Assembly (NCBI RefSeq): GCF_000730425.1
Contig: NZ_CP008896.1
Location: 3,844,001-3,908,000, forward strand
Origin: Pseudomonas fluorescens
GTDB taxonomy: Bacteria; Pseudomonadota; Gammaproteobacteria; Pseudomonadales; Pseudomonadaceae
Direction: 5' to 3'
Length of the DNA: 64,000 nt
The position numbers and the translations under genes were made by a program. Within the stretch, counting starts at the first letter, position 1, and each line of letters opens with the position of its first letter. A model generated the notes under the pieces. The model searched no databases and had not been told where the DNA came from. It saw only the letters and a program-made list of their open reading frames with translations. This document shows, one piece after another, positions 29,503-43,773 of the stretch.

Positions 29503-31394
29503 GCGCTTTGCTCCAACTGACGGCCCGCGCCGCGTTTTTTCAAATGAATCATCAACAGCGAAATGGCTGCCGGGGTGACGCCCGGGATACGGGAAGCCTG
29601 GCCCAGTGTCTCAGGGCGAGTTATCCCCAGCTTGCTTTGAATCTCTTTCGACAACCCGGAAATCCCGGTGTAATCGATATCCACAGGCAGCTTCGTGTCT
29701 TCACTGGCGCGCAGCCGAGCGATCTCATCCTGCTGGCGGTCAATGTAACCGGCATATTTGGTCTTGATTTCGACCTGCTCGGCGACCTGTGGATCTTCTG
29801 CACCGCCGCCGGTTACTTCAACCAGACCAGCGTAGTCGATTTCCGGACGGGACAGCAGGTTCAACAGGTTGTATTCGTGGGTCAGCGGCGTGCCGAATTT
29901 TTCGGCAATGGCGTCGCCCTGTTCGGTGCCCGGGCGCACCCAGGTACTTTTCAGGCGCTGCTCTTCGAGTTCGATGCTTTCGCGTTTTTTGCAGAACGCT
30001 TCCCAACGCGCGTCATCGACCAAGCCCAGCTCGCGGCCCTTTTCGGTCAAGCGCAAGTCGGCGTTGTCTTCGCGCAGGATCAGGCGATATTCGGCCCGGG
30101 AGGTGAACATACGGTACGGTTCCTGGGTGCCCAGGGTAATCAGGTCGTCAACCAACACCCCGATGTACGCTTCATCGCGACGCGGGCACCAGCTGTCTTT
30201 GCCCTGGGCACGCAATGCAGCGTTGGTCCCGGCCAGCAAACCCTGGGCGCCGGCTTCTTCGTAACCGGTGGTGCCGTTGATTTGCCCAGCGAAGAACAGG
30301 CCGCCGATCACTTTGGTTTCCAGGCTGTATTTCAGATCGCGCGGGTCGAAATAGTCATATTCGATGGCGTAGCCCGGGCGCACGATATGCGCGTTTTCCA
30401 TACCGCGAATCGACTGCACGATCTGGATTTGCACATCGAATGGCAGGGATGTGGAAATCCCGTTCGGGTACAGCTCATGGGTGGTCAAGCCTTCCGGCTC
30501 GATGAAGACCTGGTGGCTTTCCTTGTCGGCAAAGCGGTGGATCTTGTCTTCGATCGATGGGCAATAACGCGGGCCGATACCTTCGATCACACCGGAGTAC
30601 ATCGGCGAACGATCGAGGTTCGCGGCAATGATTTCGTGGGTGCGGGCGTTGGTGTGGGTGATCCAGCAGCTCACCTGTTTCGGGTGCTGCTCTTTGGAGC
30701 CCATGAACGACATGACCGGAATCGGCGTGTCACCGGCCTGTTCGGTCATCACCGAGAAATCCACAGAACGCCCGTCGATACGCGGCGGGGTCCCGGTTTT
30801 CAGGCGACCGACACGCAGCGGTAATTCACGCAGGCGTTTTGCCAGGGCAATCGACGGCGGATCACCGGCGCGGCCGCCGGAATAGTTCTGCATCCCTATG
30901 TGGATAAGTCCACCGAGGAACGTGCCGGTGGTCAACACCACGGACTCTGCGAAGAAACGCAGGCCCATTTGCGTGACAACACCGCGTACCTGGTCTTGCT
31001 CGACGATCAGGTCATCCGCTGCTTGTTGAAATATCCACAGGTTCGGCTGGTTTTCCAGGGTTTCGCGCACGGCCGCCTTGTACAGGATGCGGTCGGCTTG
31101 AGCCCGTGTCGCACGCACGGCTGGGCCTTTGCGGCTGTTGAGCACGCGAAATTGAATACCACCCTTATCGGTAGCCATGGCCATCACGCCGCCAAGGGCA
31201 TCGATTTCCTTGACCAGGTGGCTTTTGCCGATCCCACCAATGGCAGGGTTGCAACTCATTGCACCGAGGGTTTCCACGTTATGCGTCAACAACAGGGTTT
31301 TTACGCCCATGCGTGCTGACGCCAGTGCTGCCTCGGTACCGGCATGACCGCCGCCGATGACGATCACTTCAAAACGGGAAGGGAAATCCACCAC
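29499..31394 (-). CDS. mnmG: tRNA uridine 5-carboxymethylaminomethyl modification enzyme MnmG
   Basis: A 631-residue FAD enzyme that works with MnmE to modify wobble U34. The dinucleotide-binding start is [21 protein letters not shown] (about 10-30). The family signature [15 protein letters not shown] and the C-terminal helical domain ending in [12 protein letters not shown] are intact. It is the first gene left of the AT-rich region with DnaA boxes. Confidence 0.98.
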   Translation of the reverse strand: MVDFPSRFEVIVIGGGHAGTEAALASARMGVKTLLLTHNVETLGAMSCNPAIGGIGKSHLVKEIDALGGVMAMATDKGGIQFRVLNSRKGPAVRATRAQADRILYKAAVRETLENQPNLWIFQQAADDLIVEQDQVRGVVTQMGLRFFAESVVLTTGTFLGGLIHIGMQNYSGGRAGDPPSIALAKRLRELPLRVGRLKTGTPPRIDGRSVDFSVMTEQAGDTPIPVMSFMGSKEQHPKQVSCWITHTNARTHEIIAANLDRSPMYSGVIEGIGPRYCPSIEDKIHRFADKESHQVFIEPEGLTTHELYPNGISTSLPFDVQIQIVQSIRGMENAHIVRPGYAIEYDYFDPRDLKYSLETKVIGGLFFAGQINGTTGYEEAGAQGLLAGTNAALRAQGKDSWCPRRDEAYIGVLVDDLITLGTQEPYRMFTSRAEYRLILREDNADLRLTEKGRELGLVDDARWEAFCKKRESIELEEQRLKSTWVRPGTEQGDAIAEKFGTPLTHEYNLLNLLSRPEIDYAGLVEVTGGGAEDPQVAEQVEIKTKYAGYIDRQQDEIARLRASEDTKLPVDIDYTGISGLSKEIQSKLGITRPETLGQASRIPGVTPAAISLLMIHLKKRGAGRQLEQSA

Positions 31395-31967
31395 GCACCT
31401 CGTGCCTGCTTATGTAGGTAATCAGGAATTGTTTGTTGAAAGAGTTTTGGAGCTATGGCGGCAAGTATAGGGACTTAGCCCCACCTAAAGAACCCTTTGC
31501 ACAAAATTTAACCACCTGTGGATGAATCGAAGGTAATAGAAATTAAAAGAGAGAAATTTATTAAATCTTTGTTTTTATGTTTATTTCTATTGAACCTATT
31601 TTCTGTGGATAGATTTCTATAGGCCTTTATTTTCAATGTGTACAGAGATTCAAAAGTCTGTGGTTAGGTGCCAATGAGGTCCTTGGATAAGTGCGTTAAG
31701 CCTGTGGATTAAACAGGTGGTTATCCACAGATCGGTTTCTACTCAGGTTTCAAGCCCTGTTATCAACTGGGCACAGGGGCGGTTATTCACAGGGTTTAAT
31801 CCACAGAAAAACACCCAACTGGCTGAATGACAGCCACGCGAAAGCCGCTTCGGTGAGTCAGCAGACGGAATAAAACCGGAAATTCAGACGGGGATTGTGA
31901 AAACGAGAGCGATAAGCGAAGCAGAGCCTCGGGAATTTGTCCGTGGGCTTTGGTCGTGATTGCAAAC
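31395..31967. other. mnmG-mnmE intergenic region with a DnaA-box cluster
   Basis: About 570 bp without a gene. It includes one exact DnaA box, TTATCCACA at 31721-31729, and several one- or two-mismatch copies: TGTGGATAG 31604-31612, TGTGGATTA 31703-31711, TTATTCACA 31783-31791 and TAATCCACA 31797-31805, with TGTGGATGA near 31517. An AT-rich stretch lies at 31540-31640. The layout resembles an origin or a DnaA titration site. A minus-strand frame at 31796-32011 is mostly REP-derived and was not accepted as a gene. Confidence 0.65.
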
Positions 31968-32043
31968 CTGTAGGAGCCGGCTTGCCGGCGATGGCGACCT
32001 GAAGAACGCAAATGGTTTTTCGGGCCCTATCGCCGGCAAGTAG
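31968..32043. repeat. REP inverted pair
   Basis: GTAGGAGCCGGCTTGCCGGCGAT and the complementary CGCCGGCAAGTAGGG half lie about 40 bp apart, immediately next to the mnmE stop. This is a different REP subfamily from the GAGCGGGCTTGCTCGC type at 18288 and 53891. Confidence 0.8.
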
Positions 32044-32045
32044 GG

Positions 32046-33416
32046 TTATTTACCGATGCAGAAGCTGGAAAAGATCCTGCCGAGCAGATCATCAGAGCTG
32101 AACGCCCCGGTAATTTCCCCCAGCAGTTGCTGTGCCTGCCGTAAATCTTCGGCCAGCAGCTCTCCCGCGCCCGCCAGCGTCAGCTGTGCTCTACCGTGCT
32201 CAAGGGCGGCGCTGGCATGGCGTAGGGCTTCAAGGTGCCTGCGGCGAGCACTGAAGCTGCTTTCCGAGGTCTGTTCATAACCCATGCACGCCTTGAGATG
32301 ATCGCGCAGCAGTTCCAGGCCCGCCCCGGCAGACTTGGCGCTGAGGCTGATGGTGACATGGCCATCGTCGCTGACCTCCAGGGCAATGGCTTCACCCGTC
32401 AGGTCCGCCTTGTTGCGAATCAGCGTGACTTTGGCCGGGTCCGGCCGTTGTTCAAGGAATTCGGGCCACAGCGCAAAAGGATCCACAGCCTCAGGTGCTG
32501 TGGCATCCACCACCAACAGCACCCGATCTGCTTCACCGATGGCCTTGAGCGCCCGTTCCACACCGATTTTTTCCACCTGGTCATCGGTATCGCGTAAGCC
32601 GGCGGTATCAACCACGTGCAGTGGCATGCCATCAATGTGGATGTGTTCGCGCAAGATATCCCGGGTGGTGCCGGCAATCTCGGTGACAATGGCCGCTTCA
32701 CGGCCCGCAAGAGCGTTGAGCAAACTCGACTTGCCAGCGTTGGGCCGGCCAGCAATCACTACTGTCATCCCATCGCGCAGCAATGCGCCCTGGCCGGCTT
32801 CCTTCAGTACTGTGGATAACTCATCGCGGACCTTATCGAGCATGGCCAGGACATGGCCATCGGCGAGAAAGTCGATTTCCTCTTCGGGGAAATCAATTGC
32901 TGCCTCGACATAGATGCGCAAACTGATCAGTTGCTCGGTGAGGTTATGCACACGCAGGGAAAACGCCCCCTGCAACGAGCGCAGTGCATTGCGTGCGGCC
33001 TGTGCAGAACTGGCCTCGATCAGGTCGGCGATGGCCTCGGCCTGGGCAAGGTCGAGTTTGTCATTGAGAAACGCGCGCTCGCTGAATTCACCCGGCCGTG
33101 CAAGGCGGCAACCCAGTTGCAGGCAACGTTGCAGGAGCATGTCCAGGACGATAGGACCGCCATGGCCTTGCAATTCCAGCACATCCTCGCCGGTGAACGA
33201 GTTCGGCCCCGGGAAATACAGGGCCAGGCCCTCATCCAGCACCTCAAGATCCTCGCCGAAAAAAGGCCCGTAATGCGCATACCGGGGCTTCAGCTCGCGC
33301 CCACTGATCGCCTGGGCGGCAATGCCGGCAAGTGGTCCGGAAATACGGACGATACCGACACCGCCCCGGCCTTGAGCGGTGGCGACGGCGGCGATGGTTT
33401 CACGAGGAGCGCTCAT
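32046..33416 (-). CDS. mnmE: tRNA modification GTPase MnmE
   Basis: A 456-residue GTPase partner of MnmG. The N-terminal folate-binding domain is followed by the G domain with [16 protein letters not shown] (G1, about 224-239), [16 protein letters not shown] (G3) and NKAD (G4). The C-terminal CIGK ends the protein, with the catalytic cysteine. The ATG at 33416 gives the usual [10 protein letters not shown] start; an in-frame start six codons upstream is less likely. Confidence 0.98.
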   Translation of the reverse strand: MSAPRETIAAVATAQGRGGVGIVRISGPLAGIAAQAISGRELKPRYAHYGPFFGEDLEVLDEGLALYFPGPNSFTGEDVLELQGHGGPIVLDMLLQRCLQLGCRLARPGEFSERAFLNDKLDLAQAEAIADLIEASSAQAARNALRSLQGAFSLRVHNLTEQLISLRIYVEAAIDFPEEEIDFLADGHVLAMLDKVRDELSTVLKEAGQGALLRDGMTVVIAGRPNAGKSSLLNALAGREAAIVTEIAGTTRDILREHIHIDGMPLHVVDTAGLRDTDDQVEKIGVERALKAIGEADRVLLVVDATAPEAVDPFALWPEFLEQRPDPAKVTLIRNKADLTGEAIALEVSDDGHVTISLSAKSAGAGLELLRDHLKACMGYEQTSESSFSARRRHLEALRHASAALEHGRAQLTLAGAGELLAEDLRQAQQLLGEITGAFSSDDLLGRIFSSFCIGK

Positions 33417-33450
33417 CAGCGGTTTCCCAGACAAAAGTGACAGAATGCAA

Positions 33451-33470
33451 AACGCCCCACGAGGGGGCGT
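33451..33470 (-). terminator. probable terminator after yidC
   Basis: The inverted repeat AACGCCCC / GGGGCGT around a 5-base loop is followed on the minus strand by TTTTGC. It stands 25 bp after the yidC stop and before mnmE. The short T run makes it only moderately convincing. Confidence 0.6.
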
Positions 33471-33495
33471 CTTGAGTGGTTATCCACAGAGTAAG

Positions 33496-35178
33496 TTACG
33501 CCTCGGCTTTTTTGGCAGCCGCTTCGATCTTACGAGTGATGTACCACTGTTGAGAGATCGACAATACGTTGTTGACCACCCAGTACAGAACCAGACCAGC
33601 CGGGAACCACAGGAAGAAGAAGGTGAAGATGATTGGCATCATTTTCATCACCTTGGCCTGCATCGGATCCGGAGGTGTAGGGTTCAGACGCTGCTGGATG
33701 AACATGGTTGCGCCCATGATGATCGGCAGGATAAAGAACGGGTCTTTGATCGACAGGTCAGTTATCCACAGCATGAACGGTGCCTGGCGCATTTCCACGC
33801 TTTCCAGGAGTACCCAGTACAGCGACAGGAATACCGGCATCTGTACCAGAATCGGCAAGCATCCACCCAGCGGGTTGATCTTCTCTTTCTTGTACAGCTC
33901 CATCATGGCTTGGGACATTTTCTGCCGGTCGTCGCCATGTTGCTCTTTCAGTGCAGCCAGTTTCGGTGCAACGGCGCGCATACGAGCCATCGATTTGTAG
34001 CTGGCAGCCGACAACGGGAAGAAAATCCCTTTGATCAGCATGGTCAGGAAGATGATCGACCAGCCCCAGTTACCGACGATGCTGTGGATGTGTTGCAGCA
34101 ACCAGAAGATTGGCTGGGCAATGAACCACAGAATGCCGTAGTCCACAGTCAGTTCCAGGCCTGGGGATAACTCCTTGAGTACGGCCTGGCTTTTCGGGCC
34201 GGCATACAAGGTGGCGCTGGTTTCAGCTTTGGCGCCTGGCGCAACGGTCAACGCCGGGCCAGTGAAACCGATGATGTAGTTGCCCTGGTTGTCCTTGCGG
34301 GTCTGGACCAGGTTGGCTTCGCCCTTGTTCGGGATCCACGCTGTTACAAAGTAGTGTTGCAGCCAGGCTACCCAACCACCTTGCACCGTCTCTTTTAGCG
34401 TGCCCTTGTCGATATCTTTCATCGACACTTTTTTGTACGGCTCGTTACTTGTCCACAGGGCGGCGCCCAGGTAAGTCGCGGTGCCGGTGGCAGTGCTGGA
34501 AGACGGATCGGAGCTGCCATCACGCTTGAGCTGGGCAAACAGGTTGCCAGTCCAGGCTTTTTCGCTGGTGTTGTCGATCAGGTAGGTGACTTTCAGATCG
34601 TACAAACCGCGGGTGAAGCTGAAGCGTTTGATGTAATTGACGCCGTCGTGACTGAATTTCAGGTCGACGTTCAACTGGTTTTGGCCATCAGCCAGTTGAT
34701 AAGTCTTCTGTTCGGTCGAATAAACCGGACGACCGGTCGCACGAGCATCAGGACCATCAGTGCCGGTCAGGCCGCTTTGCGCCAGATAAATACGCTCGCC
34801 ACCATTATCGAACAACTGGAAAGGAACATCCGGATGGTCTTGGCGACGTGGATACAGTGGCAATTTCAGCTGGGCAATATCACCGCCCTGTGGATCGATC
34901 GCCAGGTCCAGTACATCCGTCTTGACGTGGATGAGGTCTTTATTGGTGATGACTGCGTTATCTACAGGGGTGCTGGTATCGGCATTCGCGCTGGGTACAT
35001 CGGCACTGGCGGAAGCGTTGTTACCCAACGGTGCATCCGGGATAGCCGGGGCAGACTGATTGGTAGCAACATTCTGAGTCGGCAGGGCAGCCTGGCCATA
35101 GTCCTGGTTCCATTTCAGAACCATAACGTAGGACACGATTGCCAGGGCGACGATCAGGATCGTGCGTTTAATATCCAT
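33496..35178 (-). CDS. yidC: membrane protein insertase YidC
   Basis: A 560-residue inner-membrane insertase and chaperone. The N-terminal helix (RTILIVALAIVSYVMVLKW, about 5-23) is followed by a large periplasmic beta domain (to about 340). The conserved five-helix core then contains KGIFFPLSAASYKSMARMR and GGCLPILVQMPVFLSLYWVL. Length and order match Gram-negative YidC. It lies 2 bp after yidD. Confidence 0.98.
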   Translation of the reverse strand: MDIKRTILIVALAIVSYVMVLKWNQDYGQAALPTQNVATNQSAPAIPDAPLGNNASASADVPSANADTSTPVDNAVITNKDLIHVKTDVLDLAIDPQGGDIAQLKLPLYPRRQDHPDVPFQLFDNGGERIYLAQSGLTGTDGPDARATGRPVYSTEQKTYQLADGQNQLNVDLKFSHDGVNYIKRFSFTRGLYDLKVTYLIDNTSEKAWTGNLFAQLKRDGSSDPSSSTATGTATYLGAALWTSNEPYKKVSMKDIDKGTLKETVQGGWVAWLQHYFVTAWIPNKGEANLVQTRKDNQGNYIIGFTGPALTVAPGAKAETSATLYAGPKSQAVLKELSPGLELTVDYGILWFIAQPIFWLLQHIHSIVGNWGWSIIFLTMLIKGIFFPLSAASYKSMARMRAVAPKLAALKEQHGDDRQKMSQAMMELYKKEKINPLGGCLPILVQMPVFLSLYWVLLESVEMRQAPFMLWITDLSIKDPFFILPIIMGATMFIQQRLNPTPPDPMQAKVMKMMPIIFTFFFLWFPAGLVLYWVVNNVLSISQQWYITRKIEAAAKKAEA

Positions 35179-35180
35179 GA

Positions 35181-35426
35181 TTACTCGGCCATCGAAGAAG
35201 AACGGGAGGTAGGGATAGGCGGAACCGGGTCATAACCACCGGGATTCCACGGATGACAGCGACCTAAACGACGAAAGGTCAGCCAGCCACCGCGCAGAAG
35301 GCCATGATTTTCTATGGCTTCATACGCGTAGCAGGAACAACTGGGGTAGAAACGACAGTGGCTGGCCATCAGCGGACTAATGGCATAGCGGTAAAACTGG
35401 ATCGGAACGAGGGCCAGTTTACGCAT
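35181..35426 (-). CDS. yidD: membrane protein insertion efficiency factor YidD
   Basis: An 81-residue protein with the conserved [20 protein letters not shown] segment and [12 protein letters not shown] near the end. YidD assists YidC-dependent membrane insertion. It overlaps rnpA by 8 bp and precedes yidC, the standard rpmH-rnpA-yidD-yidC order. Confidence 0.96.
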   Translation of the reverse strand: MRKLALVPIQFYRYAISPLMASHCRFYPSCSCYAYEAIENHGLLRGGWLTFRRLGRCHPWNPGGYDPVPPIPTSRSSSMAE

Positions 35427-35826
35427 CAGTGCTGTCTACCCCTACAGTTTCGGGGCTGACTGCTGGGGTCGGCTTGCTGGTGCGAGCCAAACGTTTCCAG
35501 AGCTTGCCGAAATGCTGAATCAATTCGGGGTTTTCTACGTCCCCCAAGCCTTTGCGCGCGACGATAACAATATCCCAACCAACCAGAGTGTCCTGGTGGA
35601 GGCGAAACGATTCGCGCATCAGACGCTTGAGGCGATTGCGCTCAACGGAGAGCTTTACGCTCTTCTTGCCGATCACCAACCCGAGACGGGGGTGATCCAG
35701 ATCGTTGTTACGCGCAAGGAGCAGGAGATTTTTCCCCGGAACCTTGCCGGTGGGGGAGTCAAAGACTGCCTTGAAGTGCCGGGGGGTTAGCAGACGCTTT
35801 TCCCGACTGAAGTCCTGACTCACCAC
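35419..35826 (-). CDS. rnpA: ribonuclease P protein component
   Basis: This protein subunit of RNase P aids tRNA 5'-end maturation. The RNR motif is [18 protein letters not shown] (about 59-76 in the 135-residue form). A tandem GTG GTG at 35821-35826 gives the family start [18 protein letters not shown]; longer in-frame starts run into rpmH. The C-terminal tail after the core ([17 protein letters not shown]) is species-specific. It starts 13 bp after rpmH. Confidence 0.93.
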   Translation of the reverse strand: MVSQDFSREKRLLTPRHFKAVFDSPTGKVPGKNLLLLARNNDLDHPRLGLVIGKKSVKLSVERNRLKRLMRESFRLHQDTLVGWDIVIVARKGLGDVENPELIQHFGKLWKRLARTSKPTPAVSPETVGVDSTDA

Positions 35827-35839
35827 CAGTACCGGATTA

Positions 35840-35974
35840 TCAAACTGCCAGACGCGCACGACCTTTGGCGCGGCGACGCGACAGGACAGCACGGCCGTTC
35901 TTGGTAGCCATGCGAGCACGGAAACCGTGGGTACGGGCGCGTTTGATGGTGCTTGGTTGGAAAGTACGTTTCAT
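35840..35974 (-). CDS. rpmH: 50S ribosomal protein L34
   Basis: A 44-residue, very basic protein. The minus-strand frame begins [18 protein letters not shown] and ends GRARLAV, the highly conserved L34 sequence. It is the first gene of the rpmH-rnpA-yidD-yidC block and marks one border of oriC. Confidence 0.98.
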   Translation of the reverse strand: MKRTFQPSTIKRARTHGFRARMATKNGRAVLSRRRAKGRARLAV

Positions 35975-36558
35975 GGCGTGTTACCTGGTTCGTCCACAAC
36001 GGGCCGGAATGGCCCCCGTTTTAAGAGACCGGGGATTCTAGAGAAAGCAAGCCTCTAGGTCAATTTCCAACCAGCTATTCCTTCAATTAGATATCTGCAG
36101 GCCCGGGACCGATTCCTTGAGGCCTGGCTTTCACGAGCAATGCCATAGATATAAAAATAAAGAAGGAAGTTATTTAAAGCTTTTCTGTAAAGCTTATAAA
36201 AGCTAGGGCGGAGGTTATCTGTGGATAACTAGGTTAAGGCCATATTCTACGTGCTGTACAGAGAATGACAACACAGGGGAGAAACGGTGCTCTGCCTGTG
36301 CTGCGCTATCGGATAAGCTGTGTGTGGAAGGGCTACTTATCCACAAGCCAGTTACACACAGACTTTCGCCCCCACTTGTACAACGAGCTTAGGGTGGCTT
36401 ATCCACAGAGCCTATACACAGACCACTTGTCGGCTTTTTTACGGTTAAGGCATTGATTCTTGGCGGCCTGTGAGCAACCTACATGTGGATAAGTGGGCCG
36501 CTCGCCGCTACAATGGCGGCTGTTTTTGCCTCACCGGCTTTCAACTTAGGGGATATCC
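35975..36558. other. oriC: chromosomal replication origin oriC
   Basis: The 584-bp gap between divergent rpmH and dnaA is the classical Pseudomonas origin. Four exact DnaA boxes are present: TGTGGATAA at 36220-36228, TTATCCACA at 36337-36345 and 36399-36407, and TGTGGATAA at 36484-36492. Weaker boxes such as TATACACAG lie near 36413. An AT-rich stretch suitable for unwinding runs from about 36146 to 36205. Both the rpmH and dnaA promoters must also be here, so DnaA binding at the last box probably autoregulates dnaA. Confidence 0.95.
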
Positions 36559-38079
36559 GTGTCAGTGGAACTTTGGCAGCAGTGCGTGGAGCTTTTGCGC
36601 GATGAGCTGCCTGCCCAGCAATTCAACACCTGGATCCGTCCACTACAGGTCGAAGCCGAAGGCGACGAGTTGCGTGTCTACGCGCCGAATCGTTTTGTTC
36701 TCGACTGGGTCAACGAAAAATACCTGAGCCGCGTCCTCGAATTGTTCGATGAGCATGGCAACGGGATGGCTCCAGTGCTCTCCTTATTAATAGGCAGCAA
36801 GCGCAGTTCCGCTCCCCGTGCTGCGCCTAATGCGCCACTGGCGGCGGCTGCATCGCACGCCCAGGCTGCCGCAGCCCCGGTTAACCACGCACCGGCTCCC
36901 GCTGCACCAGCCGCGAGCAAGTCCGTGGTACAAAAAAATGCCCCGGTCAGTGAAGAGCCATCCCGGGACAGCTTCGACCCGATGGCAGGAGCCAGCTCCC
37001 AGCAGGCTCCGGTACGCGCCGAACAGCGTACGGTCCAGGTCGAAGGAGCGCTCAAGCACACCAGCTACCTGAACCGCACCTTTACCTTTGAAAACTTTGT
37101 CGAAGGCAAATCCAACCAGTTGGCCCGCGCCGCGGCCTGGCAGGTTGCCGACAATCCCAAGCACGGTTACAACCCCCTCTTCCTTTATGGTGGCGTTGGC
37201 TTGGGTAAAACGCACTTGATGCACGCTGTGGGTAACCACTTATTAAAGAAGAACCCGAATGCCAAGGTCGTGTACCTGCACTCGGAGCGTTTCGTGGCCG
37301 ACATGGTCAAGGCGTTGCAGCTCAATGCGATCAACGAATTCAAGCGCTTCTATCGTTCGGTCGATGCGCTGCTGATCGATGACATTCAATTCTTCGCACG
37401 CAAGGAACGTTCCCAGGAAGAGTTTTTCCACACGTTCAACGCCCTGCTTGAAGGTGGCCAACAGGTCATCCTCACCAGTGACCGTTACCCGAAGGAAATC
37501 GAAGGCCTTGAAGAGCGCCTCAAGTCGCGCTTTGGCTGGGGTCTCACCGTTGCGGTAGAGCCGCCGGAACTGGAGACCCGGGTCGCGATCCTGATGAAGA
37601 AGGCCGACCAGGCGAAAGTCGACCTGCCTCACGACGCAGCGTTCTTCATTGCCCAGCGCATCCGCTCCAACGTGCGTGAGCTCGAAGGCGCGCTCAAGCG
37701 CGTCATCGCCCATTCGCACTTCATGGGCCGCGATATCACCATCGAGTTGATTCGCGAATCCCTGAAGGACCTGTTGGCGCTGCAAGACAAGCTGGTGAGT
37801 GTGGATAACATTCAGCGCACCGTGGCCGAGTACTACAAGATCAAGATTTCCGACCTGTTGTCCAAGCGACGTTCGCGCTCGGTAGCACGTCCCCGTCAGG
37901 TGGCCATGGCACTCTCCAAGGAGCTGACCAACCACAGCCTGCCGGAAATTGGCGATGTATTTGGTGGTCGTGACCACACCACGGTCTTGCACGCGTGCCG
38001 CAAGATCAACGAACTTAAGGAATCCGACGCGGATATTCGCGAGGACTACAAGAACCTGCTGCGTACACTGACAACTTGA
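36559..38079 (+). CDS. dnaA: replication initiator DnaA
   Basis: A 506-residue AAA+ initiator. Domain I (1-90) is followed by an Ala/Pro-rich linker (about 90-165). The AAA+ domain has Walker [16 protein letters not shown] and Walker [11 protein letters not shown]. Domain IV has the DnaA-box recognition signature [19 protein letters not shown]. It starts with GTG at 36559 behind GGGGA. Full length and intact. Confidence 0.99.
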   Translation: MSVELWQQCVELLRDELPAQQFNTWIRPLQVEAEGDELRVYAPNRFVLDWVNEKYLSRVLELFDEHGNGMAPVLSLLIGSKRSSAPRAAPNAPLAAAASHAQAAAAPVNHAPAPAAPAASKSVVQKNAPVSEEPSRDSFDPMAGASSQQAPVRAEQRTVQVEGALKHTSYLNRTFTFENFVEGKSNQLARAAAWQVADNPKHGYNPLFLYGGVGLGKTHLMHAVGNHLLKKNPNAKVVYLHSERFVADMVKALQLNAINEFKRFYRSVDALLIDDIQFFARKERSQEEFFHTFNALLEGGQQVILTSDRYPKEIEGLEERLKSRFGWGLTVAVEPPELETRVAILMKKADQAKVDLPHDAAFFIAQRIRSNVRELEGALKRVIAHSHFMGRDITIELIRESLKDLLALQDKLVSVDNIQRTVAEYYKIKISDLLSKRRSRSVARPRQVAMALSKELTNHSLPEIGDVFGGRDHTTVLHACRKINELKESDADIREDYKNLLRTLTT

Positions 38080-38118
38080 TGAACACCAGCGCAGCTTATT
38101 AAGGCAAGGGACTAGACC

Positions 38119-39222
38119 ATGCATTTCACCATTCAACGCGAAGCCCTGTTGAAACCCCTGCAACTGGTCGCAGGCGTCGTCGAGCGCCGACAGACCTTGC
38201 CGGTACTTTCCAACGTACTGTTGGTTGTCGAAGGCCAGCAATTGTCTTTGACCGGTACCGACCTGGAAGTCGAACTGGTTGGTCGTGTACAGCTGGAAGA
38301 ACCCGCCGAGCCGGGTGAGATCACCGTGCCTGCGCGCAAGCTGATGGATATCTGCAAAAGCCTGCCCAACGACGCACTGATCGACATCAAGGTCGATGAG
38401 CAGAAGTTGGTGGTCAAGGCCGGTCGCAGCCGTTTCACCTTGTCGACCTTGCCAGCCAACGACTTCCCGACCGTGGAAGAAGGCCCGGGCTCGCTGACCT
38501 GCAGCCTGGAACAAAGCCGCCTGCGTCGTTTGATCGAGCGCACCAGCTTCGCCATGGCCCAGCAGGACGTGCGTTACTACCTCAACGGTATGCTGCTGGA
38601 AGTCTCCGAAGGCATCATCCGTGCCGTGGCTACCGACGGTCACCGCCTGGCCATGTGCTCGATGAAGGCCGATATCGGCCAACCGGATCGCCATCAGGTG
38701 ATCGTGCCGCGTAAAGGTATCCTTGAACTGGCGCGTCTGCTCACCGAGCCGGATGGCAATGTCAGCATCGTCCTGGGTCAGCATCACATTCGTGCCACCA
38801 CTGGCGAGTTCACCTTTACCTCCAAGCTGGTAGACGGCAAGTTCCCGGATTACGAGCGCGTGCTGCCGAAGGGTGGCGACAAGCTGGTGATCGGTGATCG
38901 GCAGGCCTTGCGTGAAGCGTTCAGCCGTACCGCGATCCTGTCCAATGAAAAGTACCGTGGTATCCGTCTGCAATTGGCCAACGGCCAACTGAAAATCCAG
39001 GCTAACAACCCGGAACAGGAAGAGGCGGAAGAGGAAATCAGCGTTGATTACAACGGTGGTTCGCTGGAGATTGGCTTTAACGTCAGCTACCTGCTGGACG
39101 TTCTGGGTGTAATGACCACTGAGCAAGTGCGCCTGATCCTGTCGGATTCCAATAGCAGTGCCCTGGTGCAAGAATCCGATAACGACGACTCGGCCTACGT
39201 TGTTATGCCGATGCGCCTGTAA
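38119..39222 (+). CDS. dnaN: DNA polymerase III beta sliding clamp
   Basis: A 367-residue three-domain clamp. It begins MHFTIQREALLKPLQLVAGVVERRQTLPVLSNVLL and ends with the conserved YVVMPMRL. It tethers polymerase III to DNA and recruits repair and regulatory factors. It follows dnaA by 39 bp in the dnaA-dnaN-recF-gyrB operon. Confidence 0.99.
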   Translation: MHFTIQREALLKPLQLVAGVVERRQTLPVLSNVLLVVEGQQLSLTGTDLEVELVGRVQLEEPAEPGEITVPARKLMDICKSLPNDALIDIKVDEQKLVVKAGRSRFTLSTLPANDFPTVEEGPGSLTCSLEQSRLRRLIERTSFAMAQQDVRYYLNGMLLEVSEGIIRAVATDGHRLAMCSMKADIGQPDRHQVIVPRKGILELARLLTEPDGNVSIVLGQHHIRATTGEFTFTSKLVDGKFPDYERVLPKGGDKLVIGDRQALREAFSRTAILSNEKYRGIRLQLANGQLKIQANNPEQEEAEEEISVDYNGGSLEIGFNVSYLLDVLGVMTTEQVRLILSDSNSSALVQESDNDDSAYVVMPMRL

Positions 39223-39242
39223 TCATGCTCAGCAGACGCTAG

Positions 39243-42768
<3,526 letters not shown>

Positions 42769-42785
42769 TAAAGCTATTGCGCAAC

Positions 42786-42818
42786 AAAAAAGGCCAACGC
42801 TTAGCGTTGGCCTTTTTT
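42786..42818 (+). terminator. bidirectional terminator between gyrB and the response regulator
   Basis: The stem AAAAAAGGCCAACGC / GCGTTGGCCTTTTTT with a 3-base loop begins 17 bp after the gyrB stop. It also faces the convergent response-regulator gene, so it can end both transcripts. Confidence 0.93.
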
Positions 42819-42834
42819 ATTGCCCATTTTTTAA

Positions 42835-42850
42835 TGCTCCACGTGGAACA
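42835..42850. promoter_or_regulatory. parS site (one mismatch)
   Basis: TGCTCCACGTGGAACA has one change in the left arm relative to consensus parS. It is the only one of the three that is intergenic, between the gyrB terminator and the convergent regulator gene. Confidence 0.85.
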
Positions 42851-42854
42851 TCTG

Positions 42855-43574
42855 CTATGCCGTGGCAGAGGTCACGCTCTCCAACCGATAGCCGTAGCCA
42901 TAGATGGTCAACAACTGCCAACCCCGTTCGGGTGTCAGCCCAAGCTTGTTGCGCAGTCGATAGATGTGGGTATCCAGTGGTCGTGAGGACACCATCTCTT
43001 CATGGGTCCAGAACCGTTCATAGAGATACTCCCGTGACAGCGGCCGGGCCAGGTTAGCGAACAGGCAGCGCGCCAGACGGTATTCCCGTTCTGTCAGGTT
43101 GATTGGATCACCGGCCCGGCTAACCGTCAGCTCGGCGTCATCGAAGGTCAGGTCGTTGAACACCAGCACTTCGGTGGCCGCAGATTTCTGCAGGCCGTGA
43201 CGACGCAGGACTGCACTGACCCGCGCCTTCAGTTCGTTGGGGCGAAACGGTTTGCTGACGTAGTCATCCGCACCGCTGTTCAATGCCTGGACGATATCGC
43301 TCTCGGCATCGCGGCTGGTAAGCATGATCACAGGAGGTGGTGCCTCCATGTGTTCACGGGTCCAGCGCAGGATCGCGATACCGCTCAGGTCTGGCAACTG
43401 CCAGTCGAGTACCAGCAAGTCGAAGGTTTCTCGGCGCAGTTGGCGCAGCAAGTCTTCGCCGCGCTCGAAACAATGCAGCGCCCATGGCTGCTCCGAGGTA
43501 CTCGGGATTTGTCGCAGTGTCTGTTCCACCCGCCGCAATTCGGCAGGTTCGTCATCCAGTATCGCGACACGCAT
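42855..43574 (-). CDS. OmpR-family response regulator
   Basis: This 239-residue protein has a receiver domain (acidic pair D7-D8, phospho-acceptor D57 in LLVLDWQLPDLSG, and conserved lysine in YVSKPFRPNEL) and a C-terminal winged helix (LTEREYRLARCLFANLARPLSREYL to SRPLDTHIYRLRNKLGL). The ATG at 43574 gives a standard receiver start; the in-frame upstream extension is non-conserved. The histidine kinase at 45424-47727, on the opposite strand two genes away, is the likely partner, though the pairing is inferred from position. Confidence 0.93.
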   Translation of the reverse strand: MRVAILDDEPAELRRVEQTLRQIPSTSEQPWALHCFERGEDLLRQLRRETFDLLVLDWQLPDLSGIAILRWTREHMEAPPPVIMLTSRDAESDIVQALNSGADDYVSKPFRPNELKARVSAVLRRHGLQKSAATEVLVFNDLTFDDAELTVSRAGDPINLTEREYRLARCLFANLARPLSREYLYERFWTHEEMVSSRPLDTHIYRLRNKLGLTPERGWQLLTIYGYGYRLESVTSATA

Positions 43575-43773
43575 GGCAGGGTCCTTTCTTCTTGAAGAGT
43601 GTTGCTGCGGTTGAAGAGAGCGAATGGGGTCGGCGTTGAATCTGAACAATTATGGTCAGTTTCTCAAGCTCCCTGAATCTCTCGGTACGCTGATATCAGA
43701 TAGCCCAAGGGCTGTAAGACATCGCGTACCCAGCTGGAAAGATACCGGCTCAAGCCCCTCAGGAAAAGGATCA

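Noticed and set aside
31796..32011. 71-codon frame between mnmG and mnmE
   Set aside because: Its first part is translated REP sequence; such frames are annotation artefacts.
37243..39171. Minus-strand frame of 642 codons spanning dnaN and part of dnaA
   Set aside because: It crosses two essential conserved genes in antisense and has no start signal or domain; a by-product of codon usage.
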